Positions 17,701 through 30,910 of a DNA stretch of 64,000 nt are shown piece after piece. Where the stretch lies: positions 292,001-356,000 of the forward strand of contig JAODUO010000551.1 of the NCBI GenBank assembly GCA_025642075.2, given 5' to 3'. This DNA is from Ridgeia piscesae (taxonomy: Eukaryota; Annelida; Polychaeta; Sabellida; Siboglinidae). Below the pieces are notes generated by a model. It was given only the letters and a program-made list of their open reading frames with translations. It was not told the origin of the DNA and did no database searches. Position 1 is the first letter of the stretch. Each line of letters begins with the position of its first letter. Both the position numbers and the translations under genes were made by a program.

Positions 17701-20700
17701 ACTTCACATAAATGTTATTGACAAGTATGGTATTTTTTATACATATGTCAGCCTCGGATTTAAGTGTCAGGCATTAGCAATATTTTGCACGACAGGTGGC
17801 AACAGCATGGTGTACACAGAAACAGACTGAGACAGGAATATTATGTACATAAACCCCACCTAGTCTGAACGTATAGACAGCGTGGGCGTATTCCGGGACA
17901 CACACGACGTCCGGTGTCAACAGAGCAACTCTCTAGCACTACCGATGCTGGAGTCTTCAACACAGGTATCTGTTTGCACCCTGTGAGGTGTACCATGTCG
18001 TCTCCATGTACCCGACATGGAGCTGCCTGAGACAAACGTGGACTAGAAAATATTCCCAGACGTTGCATCGACTGGCAACATTTATTGCTATGATTTCTGT
18101 GAGTTACGATTTGTGGAGTAATTTAAGTTGTTTGATTGTTGTTGGAATCACAAAGTATATTCTTGATACTTTATTTATAATGCTGTTATCACACAACTCG
18201 CAGGTTACTAGATGAATAAACCACAACTAGCAGGAAGGGTGGCATAAATTTTGTAAACTGATATATTTATTTGATAAACTGAATGTTTTAACGAGACCAC
18301 GCTGCCTATATGATGTGAGATTTTAAAATGGAACTGTCTGGTAATTAGAATAATCCCTATATTATATCAGATGATGAAATATTGCTATATTTGCAAAGCT
18401 GATATGACAGAAATGCATTAAACATACTATTGGGTGTAAGAACACTCAGGTGTTTTGCCAGAAGTATAATACAAAACACAACTGTTTATTGTACAAGTAT
18501 GGTATTATGGACTGCACAATAAACCGCCAGAACTACAAAAGACCCCTTCCACAGAAGGTGGCCTTGAAGTTGAAGGTCCATTGGCGGGGACGGAAGCAGA
18601 ACAACCCGCCTGGTTCACGACACAGATCACAGCAGGTTCGACAAAACCTGCCACGACTGGTGAAATCACACCTCATTCCCTATTCCACAGCTGCAGTGAA
18701 GCCCGCAGACAGAACGCATGTGTAAACGTCTACAATAATCCAGCATAATTGATGAGAATGGAAATCCATGCATCTGCATAGAGCACTCAGAGGCCATGGT
18801 CAGCCATGGACTAAGCTGAGCCTAGGACAGGGAAGTGGTTGTCAAACCTAGAGACAGATCCTTGTTGACATCCATCAAGGTTTGACCTCGCTTCACCTCT
18901 CCTCCTGGACAATGCCAGGAGTTGTGTCTCATCCGGCCAGACTGGCCAGCCTTTAATAAGCCGTCAATCAATGTCCCCTAGGTGATAGGCATCGTCAATC
19001 AATTCTACATTGGTGACATGGAACTAGCACAACATGAGGACATGATTGTGTTCTTCCATTTTCATTTTCCGTTACAGTAAACTCATTGTCATTCGACCTG
19101 TGGTGACCATTGGTGCTGTTGTGATTGAAGCCCATTGTTGCTAGATTTCATTTCAATTCTCAACTCAACAAACACTAACAATTTGAATGAAAAACACATG
19201 TGTGCATTGTCTGCCTAGAAATATCACAGCTGAAACTGAAATATCTTTTAAAATAAATTCTCATCCATTAAATAAATAATAGCATGTTCCAGTTTCCAGC
19301 AAACTTGTTACATTATTTAACAAAATCTCTTTCTCTGCTAAATATTCCTGATCATTTTTATTTTTATATAAGTGCAGTACAACATAGCTCAACGTTCTGT
19401 AATAAGAATAATTAATATTATTTAAGAATAAAATATATACATCTATAACGTCAAAAAAATACTGTGTATATCATAATAAATATATTTTTAACATTAAATT
19501 GTCAAATTGTTTTAAATATTTTTCTGGTGTGAAATTGATATTTCCATGCAGTTTCAGAATCGCCATTGTTCTCAGATTCTCGAGATAATGACAATAATAG
19601 CACACCAGGAAGCGCCACAACAATAGCCGCAGCGACAGGGAGGAGATTGCTGGCAGCCATGTTATTGATTCATTGCGTGACGCTGTCTCCAGTCTGTCTC
19701 GATAATGCGGGCGGACGGCGTGCTCGCATACACAACCATCCATCCATGTGACAATAGCACAGCCAGGAACAGACTAGTTTCATTTTCACATTTATGTCAC
19801 ACAAATGAAATGGCAGTGATCTGAGATGGTAGCCACTTCCAAGGATTTTTATTACTGTGAAAAAAAACCCACCAAAATTAGCTGCTGATATATTTTATGG
19901 ACTTGGAAGAAGGTCAGATTTCCAGGGTATAATATTTCTGTTTACGCTTATAGTTGGCAGCAAGCATGGAAATGGATATTAGTGTACGAAGATGAATGTG
20001 ATTCATTTCAAGAACAACAATAATAAAGTTTATTTAGACCCCAGTATAATCAGCATAAATACAACATATTTTGGTTAGGAATGATGGCATTTCTAACCAT
20101 GTTTTCTGTTGTATAAACAATAAACATGTGCTAGATATGGTTTTGTACAGCTACCTGGATGGGTCTCTGTTTTATGCAGAGATCCGTCCACTCGTCATTT
20201 GGACGGGTAAAATACATTTTGGACAGGTATAAATATGGGTAGACGGGTAACAAATGAAGGAGCAAACAGAAAAAGGTCCTCAAAAATAACTGATATTGTC
20301 AGTTATGCCTTAGAAAAGAGTGTAAATGTGTGTTTGTAGTTAATTTCGGGTCAACAAAACACATTTCAAGTTTTTCAACTGGCTCAACAGTTGACATCCA
20401 TATGTTCACCAAAAATATGTGCTGGCAACAATGTTATCCTGCATAAGGCCCCGATAAGCACCAATTTCACATAATGCAAGTTTGATGTTGTAAATACAAC
20501 GATACTAACAACCAGGAAACAGCCAGACATAAAATGGAGCACTGGACATGGCCTCATGGCATACTGGCTCGTTTATGGATTAATGGGTTGCAGATCAGAG
20601 GCAGATTAATGGGTGGATAAAAATGTGCATTGCATGAGAAAAACAAACCTGTTATTATAGGTTATGTGTGTCTAGCCATGGCTGGCTCAGTAGTCATGAA

Positions 20701-21477
20701 TACCGGTAGTACTTTCTCTCAACTGTATGCTATCCTTCAGACATGTCACAAATGTGCATCTGTTCCTATTTAGGAGAAAACTGCACTTCAGTCGTCTGTT
20801 TTTTAAGTTAGGTGTGTTGGAATAAGAAGCCATCTTGAAAATAATCAATTGCAATAACTGTTGAAAGACCATTAAAATGGTATACCGGGTAATATAAAAA
20901 AAATAAAAATACAATGACATCCATTCAAACTACATCCTGAAATTTTGAAAAAGCCCTGATGAGACGTTTGCACTTAATGCCCAGTCAAACTGCTTCAGTG
21001 AATTACATCACTAAGTCATAACTAAGAGGCTTAGCATGTGTAATGTTTATCCAAAGTAGAAGTCAAGCATTTGGTTACATAACCAGGCAGGCACAAAGCT
21101 TACATTAACCAGGTACATCTGCTACCATCTACTGCCAATCTGGACCACAAATCTCAGACTGTTAAAAGACATTCCACAACTTAGCGGAAAAACCTTGAAA
21201 TGGCATTTTGCTCAATCAATCTACACCAGAACCAATCAGCGTAATGACCTGAGCAAGGAAATGAAACATAAATAGAATTAACACCAGTCATTTATACGTG
21301 ACAAAAACGGAAGCATTTACATGAAATACAATACAACAAATCACAAGTGATCATGTAACATGATACAAAAGTGGCCCCAGTGACTCTGTTTGGGATCAGC
21401 TCAGAGTCTACGAGGGCAATAAATCATCACAAGTAATCAAAACAAACGACAAAATGACAAATCCTTCCAAACAGGTA

Positions 21478-23475
21478 AAGGCAAGATCCTTCTAGCCTGG
21501 CATTGACAGATCCTCTCACCAAGTCTGATATTAGGCAAGGACAGACCCTTCCATCCAGGTACTAGGCATGGACAGACCATTCCATCCAGGTACTAGGCAT
21601 GGACAGACCATTCCAGTCTGATATTAGGCAAGGACAGACCATTCCAGTATGATATTAGGTAAGGACAGAGCCTACCATCCAGGTACAAGGCAAGGACAGA
21701 GCCTTCCATCCAGGTACAAGGCAAGGACAGACCCTTCCATCCAGGTACTAGGCACGGACAGACCATTCCAGTATGATATTAGGTAAGGACAGAGCCTACC
21801 ATCCAGGTACAAGGCAAGGACAGACCCTTCCATCCATGTACTAGGCAGGAAAAGACCCTTCCAGCCATGTACTAGGCAGGGAAAGACCCTTCCATCCATG
21901 TACTAGGCAGGGAAAGACCCTTCCAGCCAGGTATTAGGCAAGGACAGATCTTTCCAGCCACATACTAGGCAAGGAAAGCCCCTTCCATCCAGGTACTATA
22001 CAAGGACAGACCCTTCCATCCAGGTAAACTATGCAAGGACAGACCCTTCCAGCCATGTACTAGGCAGGGAAAGACCCTTCCAGTTCAAGCCAGGTACTAT
22101 GCAAGGACAGAACCTTCCATCCAGGTAAACTATGCAAGGACAGACCCTTCCATCCATGTACTAGGCAATGACAGACCCTTCCATCCATGTACTAGGCAAG
22201 GACAGACCCTTCCATCCAGGTACTATGCAAGGACAGAACCTTCCATCCAGGTACTAGGCAAGGACAAACCCTTCCAGCCATGTACTAGGCAGGGAAAGAC
22301 CCTTCCAGCCAGGTAATATGCAAGGACAGACCTTCCAGCCATGTACTAAGCAAGGACAGACCTTCCAGCCATGTACCAGGCAGGGAAAGACCCTTCCAGC
22401 CAGGTACAAAGCAAGGACAGACCTTCCAGCCATGTACCAGGCAGGGAAAGACCCTTCCAGCCATGTACTAAGCAAGGACAGACCTTCCAGCCATATACTA
22501 AGCAAGGACAGACGTTCCAGCCATTTACTAAGCAGGGACAGACCTTCCAGCCATATACTAAGCAAGGACAGACGTTCCAGCCATGTACTAAGTAAGGACA
22601 AACCCTTCCAGCCATGTACTAAGCAAGGACAGACCTTCCAGCCATATACTAAGCAAGGACAGACCTTCCAGCCATTTACTAAGCAAGAACAGACATTCCA
22701 GCCATTTACTAAGCAAGGACAGACCTTCCAGCCATATACTAAGCAAGGACAGACGTTCCAGCCATTTACTAAGCAAGGACAGACCTTCCAGCCATGTACT
22801 AAGTAAGGACAGACCTTCCAGCCATGTACTAAGCAAGGACAGACCTTCCAGCCATATATTAAGCAAGGACAGACCTTCCAGCCATTTACGAAGCAAGGAC
22901 AGACCTTCCAGCCATGTACTAAGTAAGGACAAACCCTTCCAGCCATGTACTAAGCAAGGACAGACATTCCAGCCATGTACTAAGCAAGGACAGACCCTTC
23001 CAGCCATGTACTAAGCAAGAATTGAACCTTCCAGCTATGCACTAAGCTAGGACAGACCCTTTCAGCCATGTACTAAACAAGGACTGACCCTTCCCGCCAC
23101 GTAATAAGCAAGTATAGACCCTTCCAGCCAGGTACTAGTTAAAGACAGACCCTTCCAGTCACCTACTAGGTAAAGACAGACCCTTCCAGTCACGTATTAG
23201 GTAAGGACAGACCATTACACTCAGGTATTAGGCATGGACAGACCATGCCAGTCAGGTATTAGGCAAGAACAGACCCTTTCAGTTAGGTATTAGGCATGGA
23301 CATACCCTTCTAGCTGGTACTAGACATGGGCAGACCATTCCGGTCAGTGACTAGTAGTATATGACAGACCCATTTAGCTGGGTACTAAGCAAGTACAGAC
23401 CCTTCCACCCATATACTAAATAAGAACAGGTCCTTCCAGAATGGTACTAGGTAAGGACAGACGCTTCCTTCCAGG
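21478..23475 (+). repeat. Minisatellite, 30-31 bp unit, about 64 copies
   Basis: The units look like GGACAGACC(C)TTCCAGCC followed by A(T/G)GTACTA(A/G)GCAA. The left part (21.5-22.3 kb) mostly has TCCATCCAGGTAC, the middle (22.3-23.0 kb) TCCAGCCATxTACTAAGCAA, and the right end is more divergent. In the middle the variant base (GT, AT or TT after CCA) follows a partly repeated order. A 30-bp unit equals ten codons, so long open frames appear on both strands (for example 22254-22946 and 22318-22806). I regard these as artefacts of the period. Confidence 0.95.
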
Positions 23476-23866
23476 ACCTGTGTGCAGCCAATATCAGCAG
23501 CAGCCGGATTAGCAGACATCAATACATCGTCAGCCAACCCAATCAACACACACATACACACATCCATGTCCTACCTGTATCGACAATATCCACCCTGAAT
23601 GAGCACTACACAATCGCAGTGGACGATATAAATCCAGTGAGAGGCCTAAACACTCGACACTGAGTGGTCGAGGTTTCTGCACTATACGCCACTACACTAC
23701 ACTACACAGTCGCTTTCCGTATTGTCCATTCGTGTAACCGCTCAAGCAGGCTATGCTCCCCGAGCTGGACTAATAACATTAACAACTGCCGTCGTCAATA
23801 TGCGTGCATGTGTGTATGTGCGTCTGCCGCTGCCACCAATCAGACCAATGGTAGTTCCACTGATAT

Positions 23867-23880
23867 CCTCCAGGGGGCGT
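23867..23880 (+). promoter_or_regulatory. CTCF-like site
   Basis: CCTCCAGGGGGCGT is a strong match to the CTCF core, in a CpG-containing stretch just right of the large minisatellite. Confidence 0.4.
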
Positions 23881-24447
23881 TGTATGCCGACTTCACAGAC
23901 ACAATGAACGAGTCGATCCGAGAGGAGCGGAGTCGAGTCCTGACAAATTGGGCGTGACGAGAACACAGAAGCTACAGTCATGGGCTTTGTTCTCGTTGCG
24001 GCGCGACGATGCGGAATCCCTTACAATTTCGAGAAACTGTGACAAATTGACGCATCGTTGTCACTGGCACTTACTGCTCATTCAGTGTGGGTTTTAATTA
24101 AGCTGTAAATGATTTGATCAAGGCAAAACCGTGAGGATATGGGAGGACGCCGGTTACATCAGTCGGGCTGGCACACAACCCATTGTGTTCACTTCAGATT
24201 CAGCTGGATCAACGACTTGTTAAATGGAAGCTGTGATACTCTAAGCTTAGACACACGGAGAGTTACATCAGAAACACCACAAAAATGATAAACATTCGTC
24301 AACAAATGCCTCAGAAACATCTTCAAAATCAAATGGCAAGACAGAGTATTACACAGACCGGATGAACAGGACAGACCAAACAAGCATCGAAACATAAATA
24401 CACACCCTGTACTCAATGAAAATGGACCGGATACTGTATACACTCTG

Positions 24448-24664
24448 AAGACAATAAAAACAGTTCAAAGAAAGCCCTAGAATGGAATCGTCAAGGAAAA
24501 AGAAAGCCAGGCTGCTCTAGAAACAGTTGAAGAAGATCAACAACAAAAGAATTCAAGAAGATTTGGAAACCATCTGGAATGACACAGAGAAACAGGCTCA
24601 CAACACAGTTCAGTGGAGAAGGTTTGTTTCAGCCCAATGCTCCAACCAGAGCAAAGAGGATTAA
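24448..24664 (+). pseudogene. 3' end of a non-LTR retrotransposon (LINE) reverse transcriptase ORF, decayed
   Basis: One frame gives ALEWNRQGKRKPG and, after a frameshift, another gives IWNDTEKQAHNTVQWRRFVS and a TAA stop. This is the C-terminal signature common to many invertebrate LINE ORF2 proteins (a GKRKxGRP-type block, then W-x-x-x-E-x-x-A and WRxFV). The stretch from about 24190 to 24447 has similar composition and is probably more of the same ORF with several breaks. It is a dead copy. The LINE clade cannot be settled from so little. Confidence 0.6.
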
Positions 24665-25239
24665 GTAGGTCTGCTCCATTAGATTACCTTCAGTTAACCA
24701 GTTTTTAATCACGAGCATAAATGCCAGTAAGGGAGATGTGTTAATGCTGTGCAGCTGTTTATAAACTAAACATCTTGTTTACATTTTCAACAGGAGAAAC
24801 ATCCAAATTGCAAATACTGTTTCCTGTGTATTAAAAAAGAATTATACCGGATTACCCTCAAGAGTAATAATTCTATTATAATATTACCTAAGAATGTATT
24901 ATTTGAAAATATTTTAATAAACAAGATCAGACACAATACCTGGTATTTGCTTTCATTTTTGTCAATGTTGCTTCAAATTCATTGCCAAAAATTAAACAAT
25001 TCAAATATCTTCTGCCTACTGCTAATTAATTAGAAATATTTGTCATTTAGTTCTGACAAATCTGTATTTTTATTATACTGGATTCTGTGAAAATCTAGCA
25101 GCAACTAAATTTGTTTACATTTGCTACTACAGTATAAAGTTAAGTTCATATACCTGGTGCTGTACAGTATCCAATCCTTAGGCCTACTCAAAGCAGTTTG
25201 CTTACTACTCTCTAAAAGAACTTCAATCGACCATCTAGA

Positions 25240-25335
25240 TTATTACTGGAAGCATTCAGCCACACTGCAATTAATGGGCAAAGACTATTCATACACAAAT
25301 ATCCACCACAGTCTACAATTACAAGCGTATGTTAA
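25240..25335 (+). repeat. Fragment of the same dispersed repeat
   Basis: GGAAGCATTCAGCCACACTG is shared with 33329-33350 with few changes, and CTATTCATACACAAATATCC with 17530-17550 with one change. The two shared blocks overlap here, so this fragment links the other two copies. Confidence 0.45.
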
Positions 25336-26129
25336 TCAGTGTGTGTTATCACTATGAGATTTATTGCCTGGGGTTTAACAATGCATATTATTGCAACTTG
25401 TCTGAACAAAACTCAAATGTTTCAGATATCCAGTTGGATCTGTTCTGTCGACGGACTGACAAGGAAAGGAGTACAACAACTAAACCTACACCCATCAGAC
25501 CTTAACAGTCAGAGGCTTTATTTCTAACTTAATATCAAGACACCTCAGACGGGCCTGGCCCACAAATCATTCACTGACAAATACATGCTGTTTTTTAGTT
25601 ACGCTATAATTACGTTATACTAATTCCATAACCCAGTGACATAACCCTACCACAGGCATCCGAAAATAACCCGAACAAGTGCTGCGGTAAACTGTAAATC
25701 ACATTTAGCATCCGCATACTACCATTACCTACACAAATTGTCCTATTAAATGTTCAATTTTATGCCCATCACGCCGACATAATTGTCCTTAAATCGGCGC
25801 TTAATGTCATAGATTTTCATCTACGTCCGGATTAAAGGTGCTATGATATGCCAACCGCGTCCGAGACGAACGGACGGACCTACCTGTCTCGTCCGGAGGG
25901 TCGGCAAGGCGACAGACAGAAATGTTGCAATACATCCGCCGATCACCCGATCAATAGACTGGCTGTTTAAACGGCGATTGCTGTTGTAGCTTCTGTATGT
26001 CTATGTCTACATTGCCTTCAATGCCCATCAGAATTCACTCGTCCAATGAGTCAGTGTACCAAACGATAGTCTCACAGAGGAGTCCCAGTCACTGGAAATA
26101 CTGATTCTGGACATTTATTGTCCAGAGAG

Positions 26130-26480
26130 CGAATGTAACTTATTGACATTTCCCAGCAGGCATTGGGGGATCTATCAAAAACGTCCTGCTGAACAAACAG
26201 CTTGTTGCACAGTCTCCCAGATGGCTGGGTGGGGATGCTGTGATTCCTATGGGAGGGTAGATACCCTGATGTCCCAGCTGGATGGCTGGCCTTGTAGGGT
26301 CTTAATTACCACAGACAGCTGTCAATGTTTCTGATATGTTTGCCTGATCAGTTCATTAGGGGCGGGATGTAACACCCCAGGTAATCGGCCACCCTGTCAG
26401 CCAGGCATCAGTGATGCAATGTAGAGATTAAAACCCTTGTCCCAGGGTAATTGTGTCAACTGATTAGCCCTGCATTGTGC
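26130..26480. promoter_or_regulatory. Compact non-repetitive block, possible conserved regulatory element
   Basis: Moderate GC, no tandem structure, with GGGAGGG, GGTAATCGGCC, GATTAAAAC and GGTAATTGTG motifs; it contrasts with the AT-rich flanks. Whether it is conserved needs a comparison that I cannot make. Confidence 0.2.
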
Positions 26481-26690
26481 CCTCTAGAAAGATTTTTAGT
26501 TTCCTGGAATTCAGGAAGACAAGAAAAAATAAGATATCATGGTACCTTATCCTTCTTATCTAGCAGTTACTGATGGTCCAGTCTAAGTAACTGTCAGTTG
26601 CCATTCTTTCTCTGGATAATAGCTCTAATTCTACTATGACAGGGCAATCTGCCAGGGGTACAGGGAGTCTAAGGCCGATGTAATAATCAG

Positions 26691-26707
26691 CAGTGCCCCC
26701 TGGCGGG
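26691..26707 (-). promoter_or_regulatory. CTCF-like site
   Basis: Minus strand CCCGCCAGGGGGCACTG is close to the canonical CTCF motif. It is convergent with the site at 23867. Confidence 0.45.
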
Positions 26708-26979
26708 CACGGATGGTACCAAGTAGTCTGGTGTAGCGCAGTGAAGTGCACCATTCGAGACACTGTATTGTGTAGGGCCAATAATCAGGCATGAAAATTA
26801 ATCATCGAATCGTAAAATTAACACAAGTACTGCTCAAATATGAATCCACTTTAAAAAGTGTGTAAACACATTTATGAATAACACATTTTGATTTAACTTT
26901 AACTGATACTTTGAGCCAGGCACTGTTTAAATGGTCCTCACTCGGATACCATGTGGGTTCCGATAAACTTCGGGCAGTT

Positions 26980-27260
26980 TCTCAATTGGCACATATATCA
27001 CTGTTGCCATGGTAACCTTGTAAATAACGCTGCATTCGATCAATACAATCAGCGGCCGGCATCTCGTATTGGCTTACAGGGAGACGCGCTGGAATATATG
27101 CAGCCCGATAAAATTATGAAATATTCATAAGTCATCTGGCATCTGAATGCTATATTAAGCACCCGGATATTCTGGATACAAGACTGGATATGTTCAGGAT
27201 CATGGTTAGATGCAGCGGTTCAAGCAAGCAGGTCAATTAATGAGGTGGGGAGTTATCTGA
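26980..27260. promoter_or_regulatory. Compact block with X-box, possible conserved regulatory element
   Basis: After the perfect X-box come CAATCAGCGGCCGGC, GAGACGCGCTGG, ATATGCAGCCCGATAAAATT (POU- and GATA/Cdx-like words) and ATATTCATAAGTCATC. The density of motif-like words and CpGs is unlike the neighbouring sequence. Confidence 0.25.
27003..27016 (+). promoter_or_regulatory. Perfect X-box palindrome
   Basis: GTTGCCATGGTAAC is a perfect 14-base palindrome and the canonical RFX dimer site. It lies at the left edge of a compact non-repetitive block (26980-27260). Confidence 0.5.
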
Positions 27261-28135
27261 AAGCATCACTATTCAATTGCGATGAATGACATTGATTATG
27301 GAGTACACCAGTTGAATACAATGTAAAGATGCAACTGGTGGACATTGGACTGACCGAGCATGAACTGACCCCTTAGATGACCAGACCACAGGAATGAATA
27401 CATGATTTTTGATATCATCCCCAAACTAATGGCCGAGGATGATATGCCGTAAAACAGAGAGTTGACATCAACCAGATAGTACAATTAAATATTTATGATT
27501 AGAGGCTTATGGTAAGATTACAACTATGAACTACCTTAACAGGTGTATGTACTTAAATACAATAAAATATTATTATAGTGTACTACTGTTTTACATGTTC
27601 AAATACATACAGTAAGGAGTGATTGTATAATGTACACTGTAATATTATTTTCACACACTAAAATTAAATACATGTATTTTTTGCACTATAAGCTTTCAGA
27701 CAGAAACTAATTGTGTGTTATGTTCAAATCTGTACAGTCAATGTGAAGTCAATAGTAACAACTTTCAAAAATGTCAACTGTAAAACAGTTTTGTAAATTG
27801 GACCTGTACTCGCTAAAACAGGTTTCACTGTATAAATTTATTACAAAATAAATTATAATGTTTTCAACGGAAAACATTGCAAATAGGAATGTCATCCATG
27901 TCGCTTTAACTGTCATGCAACATTATGATTGAGACATTATAAAAACAATAAAAAGTTCAGTCCTTGTTTTATTATCGACAAAATGGCGGTTGCTCCCTCA
28001 TCATTTGTCAATGTTTGTGCCCAGGGGATCCTTCCATCACTGACAAGGGATCAAGTGCGAGTCAGCAATATGTGCATTAATAAACAGAAGTACACTTTTC
28101 TGAAACAATGAAAAGCAGATAATAAAATAACTGGC

Positions 28136-28742
28136 ATGTACAATTTGAGACCTGGGTACAATCTGAGACCTCTACACAATCTGGGACTGGGGTAAAATCT
28201 GGTATCCAGACACAACCTGACACCTGGAAATAATTTGACACCAAGTCACTTGGATACAATTTGAGACCTGGATACAATAATTATTTGAGACCCGGATACA
28301 TCCTGAGACCCAGGTACAAGATATACTCTAAGACCTGGATACAATCTGATACCAAGATGCTATCTGAGACCTAGATACTATTTTAGACCTAGATACAATC
28401 TGAGACCTGGATACAATCTGATACCAAGATGATCTGAGACCCGGATACAATCTTAGACCTAGATACAATCTGAGACCTGGATACAATCTGATACCAAGAT
28501 GATCTGAGACCCGGATACAATCTTAGACCTAGATACAATCTGAGACATGGATACAATCTGATACCAAGGATACTATCTGAGACCCAGATACAATCTTAGA
28601 CCTGGACACAATCTGAGACCTGGATAAAATCTGAGACCTGGATACTGTCTGAGACCAGTAGGGTCACCTGGATACAGTTTCAGACCCGGATACAATCTGA
28701 AATCCAGATACACTCTGACACCCAAATACAATCTGATACTGT
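28136..28742 (+). repeat. Minisatellite, about 18 bp unit
   Basis: The unit is close to GAGACCTGGATACAATCT, with many substitutions and small indels, over about 33 copies. A 68-70 bp super-unit containing GATACCAAGATGATCTGAGA recurs near 28420-28505. Confidence 0.93.
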
Positions 28743-30224
28743 CATTCGGTGGTGTACTGGACTTTGTGTTAGATGTAATTTATTTGTCGCGGTATCTCAG
28801 ATGCAAGAGATCGGGAGGGACCCATGTATCCAACTCCTGTTTATGTGTCTTCTCTCTCGTAAACAACTCAAAGTGGCAACATCAGGATCTGGGTTACAAC
28901 TTGGGTCTATTTGTCAACTTGGCCCCTCCCCAAGCCCAGCCATGGATAGCAGGGAAATAGACGACTTTTTGAGAAGATTTGCACTTAGGCCTTGTGTCAC
29001 TTTTGCATGGAATACCCTGGTGGCTACACGTGGCGATGATAGACTTAATATTCGAGTAAAGTTTATAGACGACCTTCGTTTCACTCGGATAGTTGTTTGA
29101 GATGTGTCTGAACAAACCATCTGTGTTCATGTCAAGTTCTGGTTCTTGTTATGTTACTGACACACTTCAGTGGAGGGCGGATAAGATAACTGATTGTGAC
29201 ACTGAGTGTCTGCTCGAATCTTATCAACCACAGTGCAAACAGAACCTCAAAATAACGTCTTCAAAGCCCGGACAAAAGTTGTAAATGACACACTTTTTTT
29301 TGCCCTTTTCAGACATCAAATCTGTACTTTACACCAGTATATTTGGCATTTCTGTATATGTGTATACTTGTTGTTGCAACAAATCATATTAAAAAGCTTT
29401 TATCAGTCCCGACTTTTGGAAATAAAACATGCAGTCTAAATTTAGGACCAGAAGGAAAACTACCACAAATATCAAAGAACATGGATCTAACTCCCAATGT
29501 ACATTGTCTTGTTTGGACACTTTTGAAAACTGGGATAAATACAGGTTATGTAACAGCCCTTCCAGGGACATGGCTGTGACATCACTGATGTGCACCCTGC
29601 CTCAGTAGTTGAGTCTCCTATTCCCAACCAGGAAGCAGCCCTGTCCCCAGAGGGAGTGAGACTGGGAGACAACTGGGTCCCATCTGCTCAATGTCTTCTG
29701 GCAGTGGCGAGCAGCTGAAAAGGGACTTGGGATCACCCCAGGAAGGAGGGGGTGACAGTTAACCTAGACACCAGCATCAGACAGGTCACAGACCAACAGG
29801 AGTGGAGTGGAAATATCACGTGCCTGATAAAGTGAGGGTGGCAGCTTCTAGGTTTTACTTTCTCATTTAATGTTACGTTCTTATGACTACAACATGTTGA
29901 TGGTTCACTGCCCGCCAATTTGTGTTTAGTTACTTTATTAAGCTTTGAACAATTTTCGCAACTCGAAAGATTCCGCCTGCAACACATTCAAATGTAAACA
30001 TAACATCCAGTTCAAAACAAAATGATTGGCAATAATGGTGATGGGAGCAGAGTTAACTACAACACCCTGTGATGTTTGACTTGTCCATGTTCTAGACAGC
30101 AGACTTCCGGTTACTAATTACTGCTTGGCCAATTCTGGGCAGATGAGATGGCACCCTTCCTTTAGTGGAAGATGGGGACTGACTGGGAGGGAGCTGTGAC
30201 AGTGGTGGGATGAATATCACAGCT

Positions 30225-30795
30225 GATCCTAATGGTCAACACTGACAGCCCTATTATCCCCTCCAAACAGTCAGAACAGAGTATCGGGTAGAGCTCTAGA
30301 ATACACTCCACACAGTCAGGACAAACACTTACCAGGTACTGCTTTGTTATTTCCTCCAAACAGTCAGCACAGAGTATCAGGTACATTACCTGGTACAATT
30401 CTAATGTCTACTCCAGATAACAGGACAAATACTCAGCAACAGCACTAGTATCACATATTAGAGTCAGGACAGAATATCAGGCAGACTCTACTGTTCTAAG
30501 TCAGGACAGAATATCAGGCAGATTCTACTGTTCTAAGTCAGGACAGAGTATCAGGTACAACTCTAGTATATACTCCAAACAGTCAGAATAGAGTGTCAAG
30601 TATAGCTCTAGTATATACTCAAAACAGTCAGAATAGAGTATCAAGTACAGCTCTAGTATATACTCAAAACAGTCAGGACAGAGTATCACTGTGACTATCA
30701 GGTACAGGTCTAGTATATACTTCAAGTTCAAACAGTCAGGACATAGTATTAAGTAGACCTCTACTATATAGTCTAAACAGTCAAGACATTTATTG
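30225..30795 (+). repeat. Minisatellite, about 45 bp unit
   Basis: The repeats contain CAGTCAGGACAGAGTATCAG then GTACAGCTCTAGTATATACT and CAAA. The best-preserved copies are at 30535-30760; earlier ones are shorter and more divergent. Confidence 0.88.
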
Positions 30796-30910
30796 GAGCC
30801 CTAGTATCTCCTCCGGGTGGTTTGAGTGTTTGAGTAACATCCTTTGTCACCACCCTGAGTGACAGAGTTGACAACTGCATGTTAACACTGCTTCCCTTAC
30901 AGCCAGAACC

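Larger units (their letters stand above)
23476..28135. other. Gene-poor stretch with unique CpG-containing blocks
   Basis: 23690-24180 and 25760-25990 are unique and CpG-containing, without a recognisable frame. A LINE fragment and a dispersed repeat are listed separately. No host gene is recognised. Confidence 0.45.

Noticed and set aside
22254..23007. Long repetitive open frames (up to 230 codons) on both strands
   Set aside because: The 30-bp tandem unit is a multiple of three, so frames stay open on either strand. There is no protein similarity, no splice context and no codon bias.
28136..28742. CRISPR-like array
   Set aside because: The units are contiguous and degenerate with no unique spacers, and the DNA is eukaryotic.
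28801..29100. Possible short gene of 99 codons
   Set aside because: No similarity is recognised and alternative frames in the same stretch are open to a similar length.
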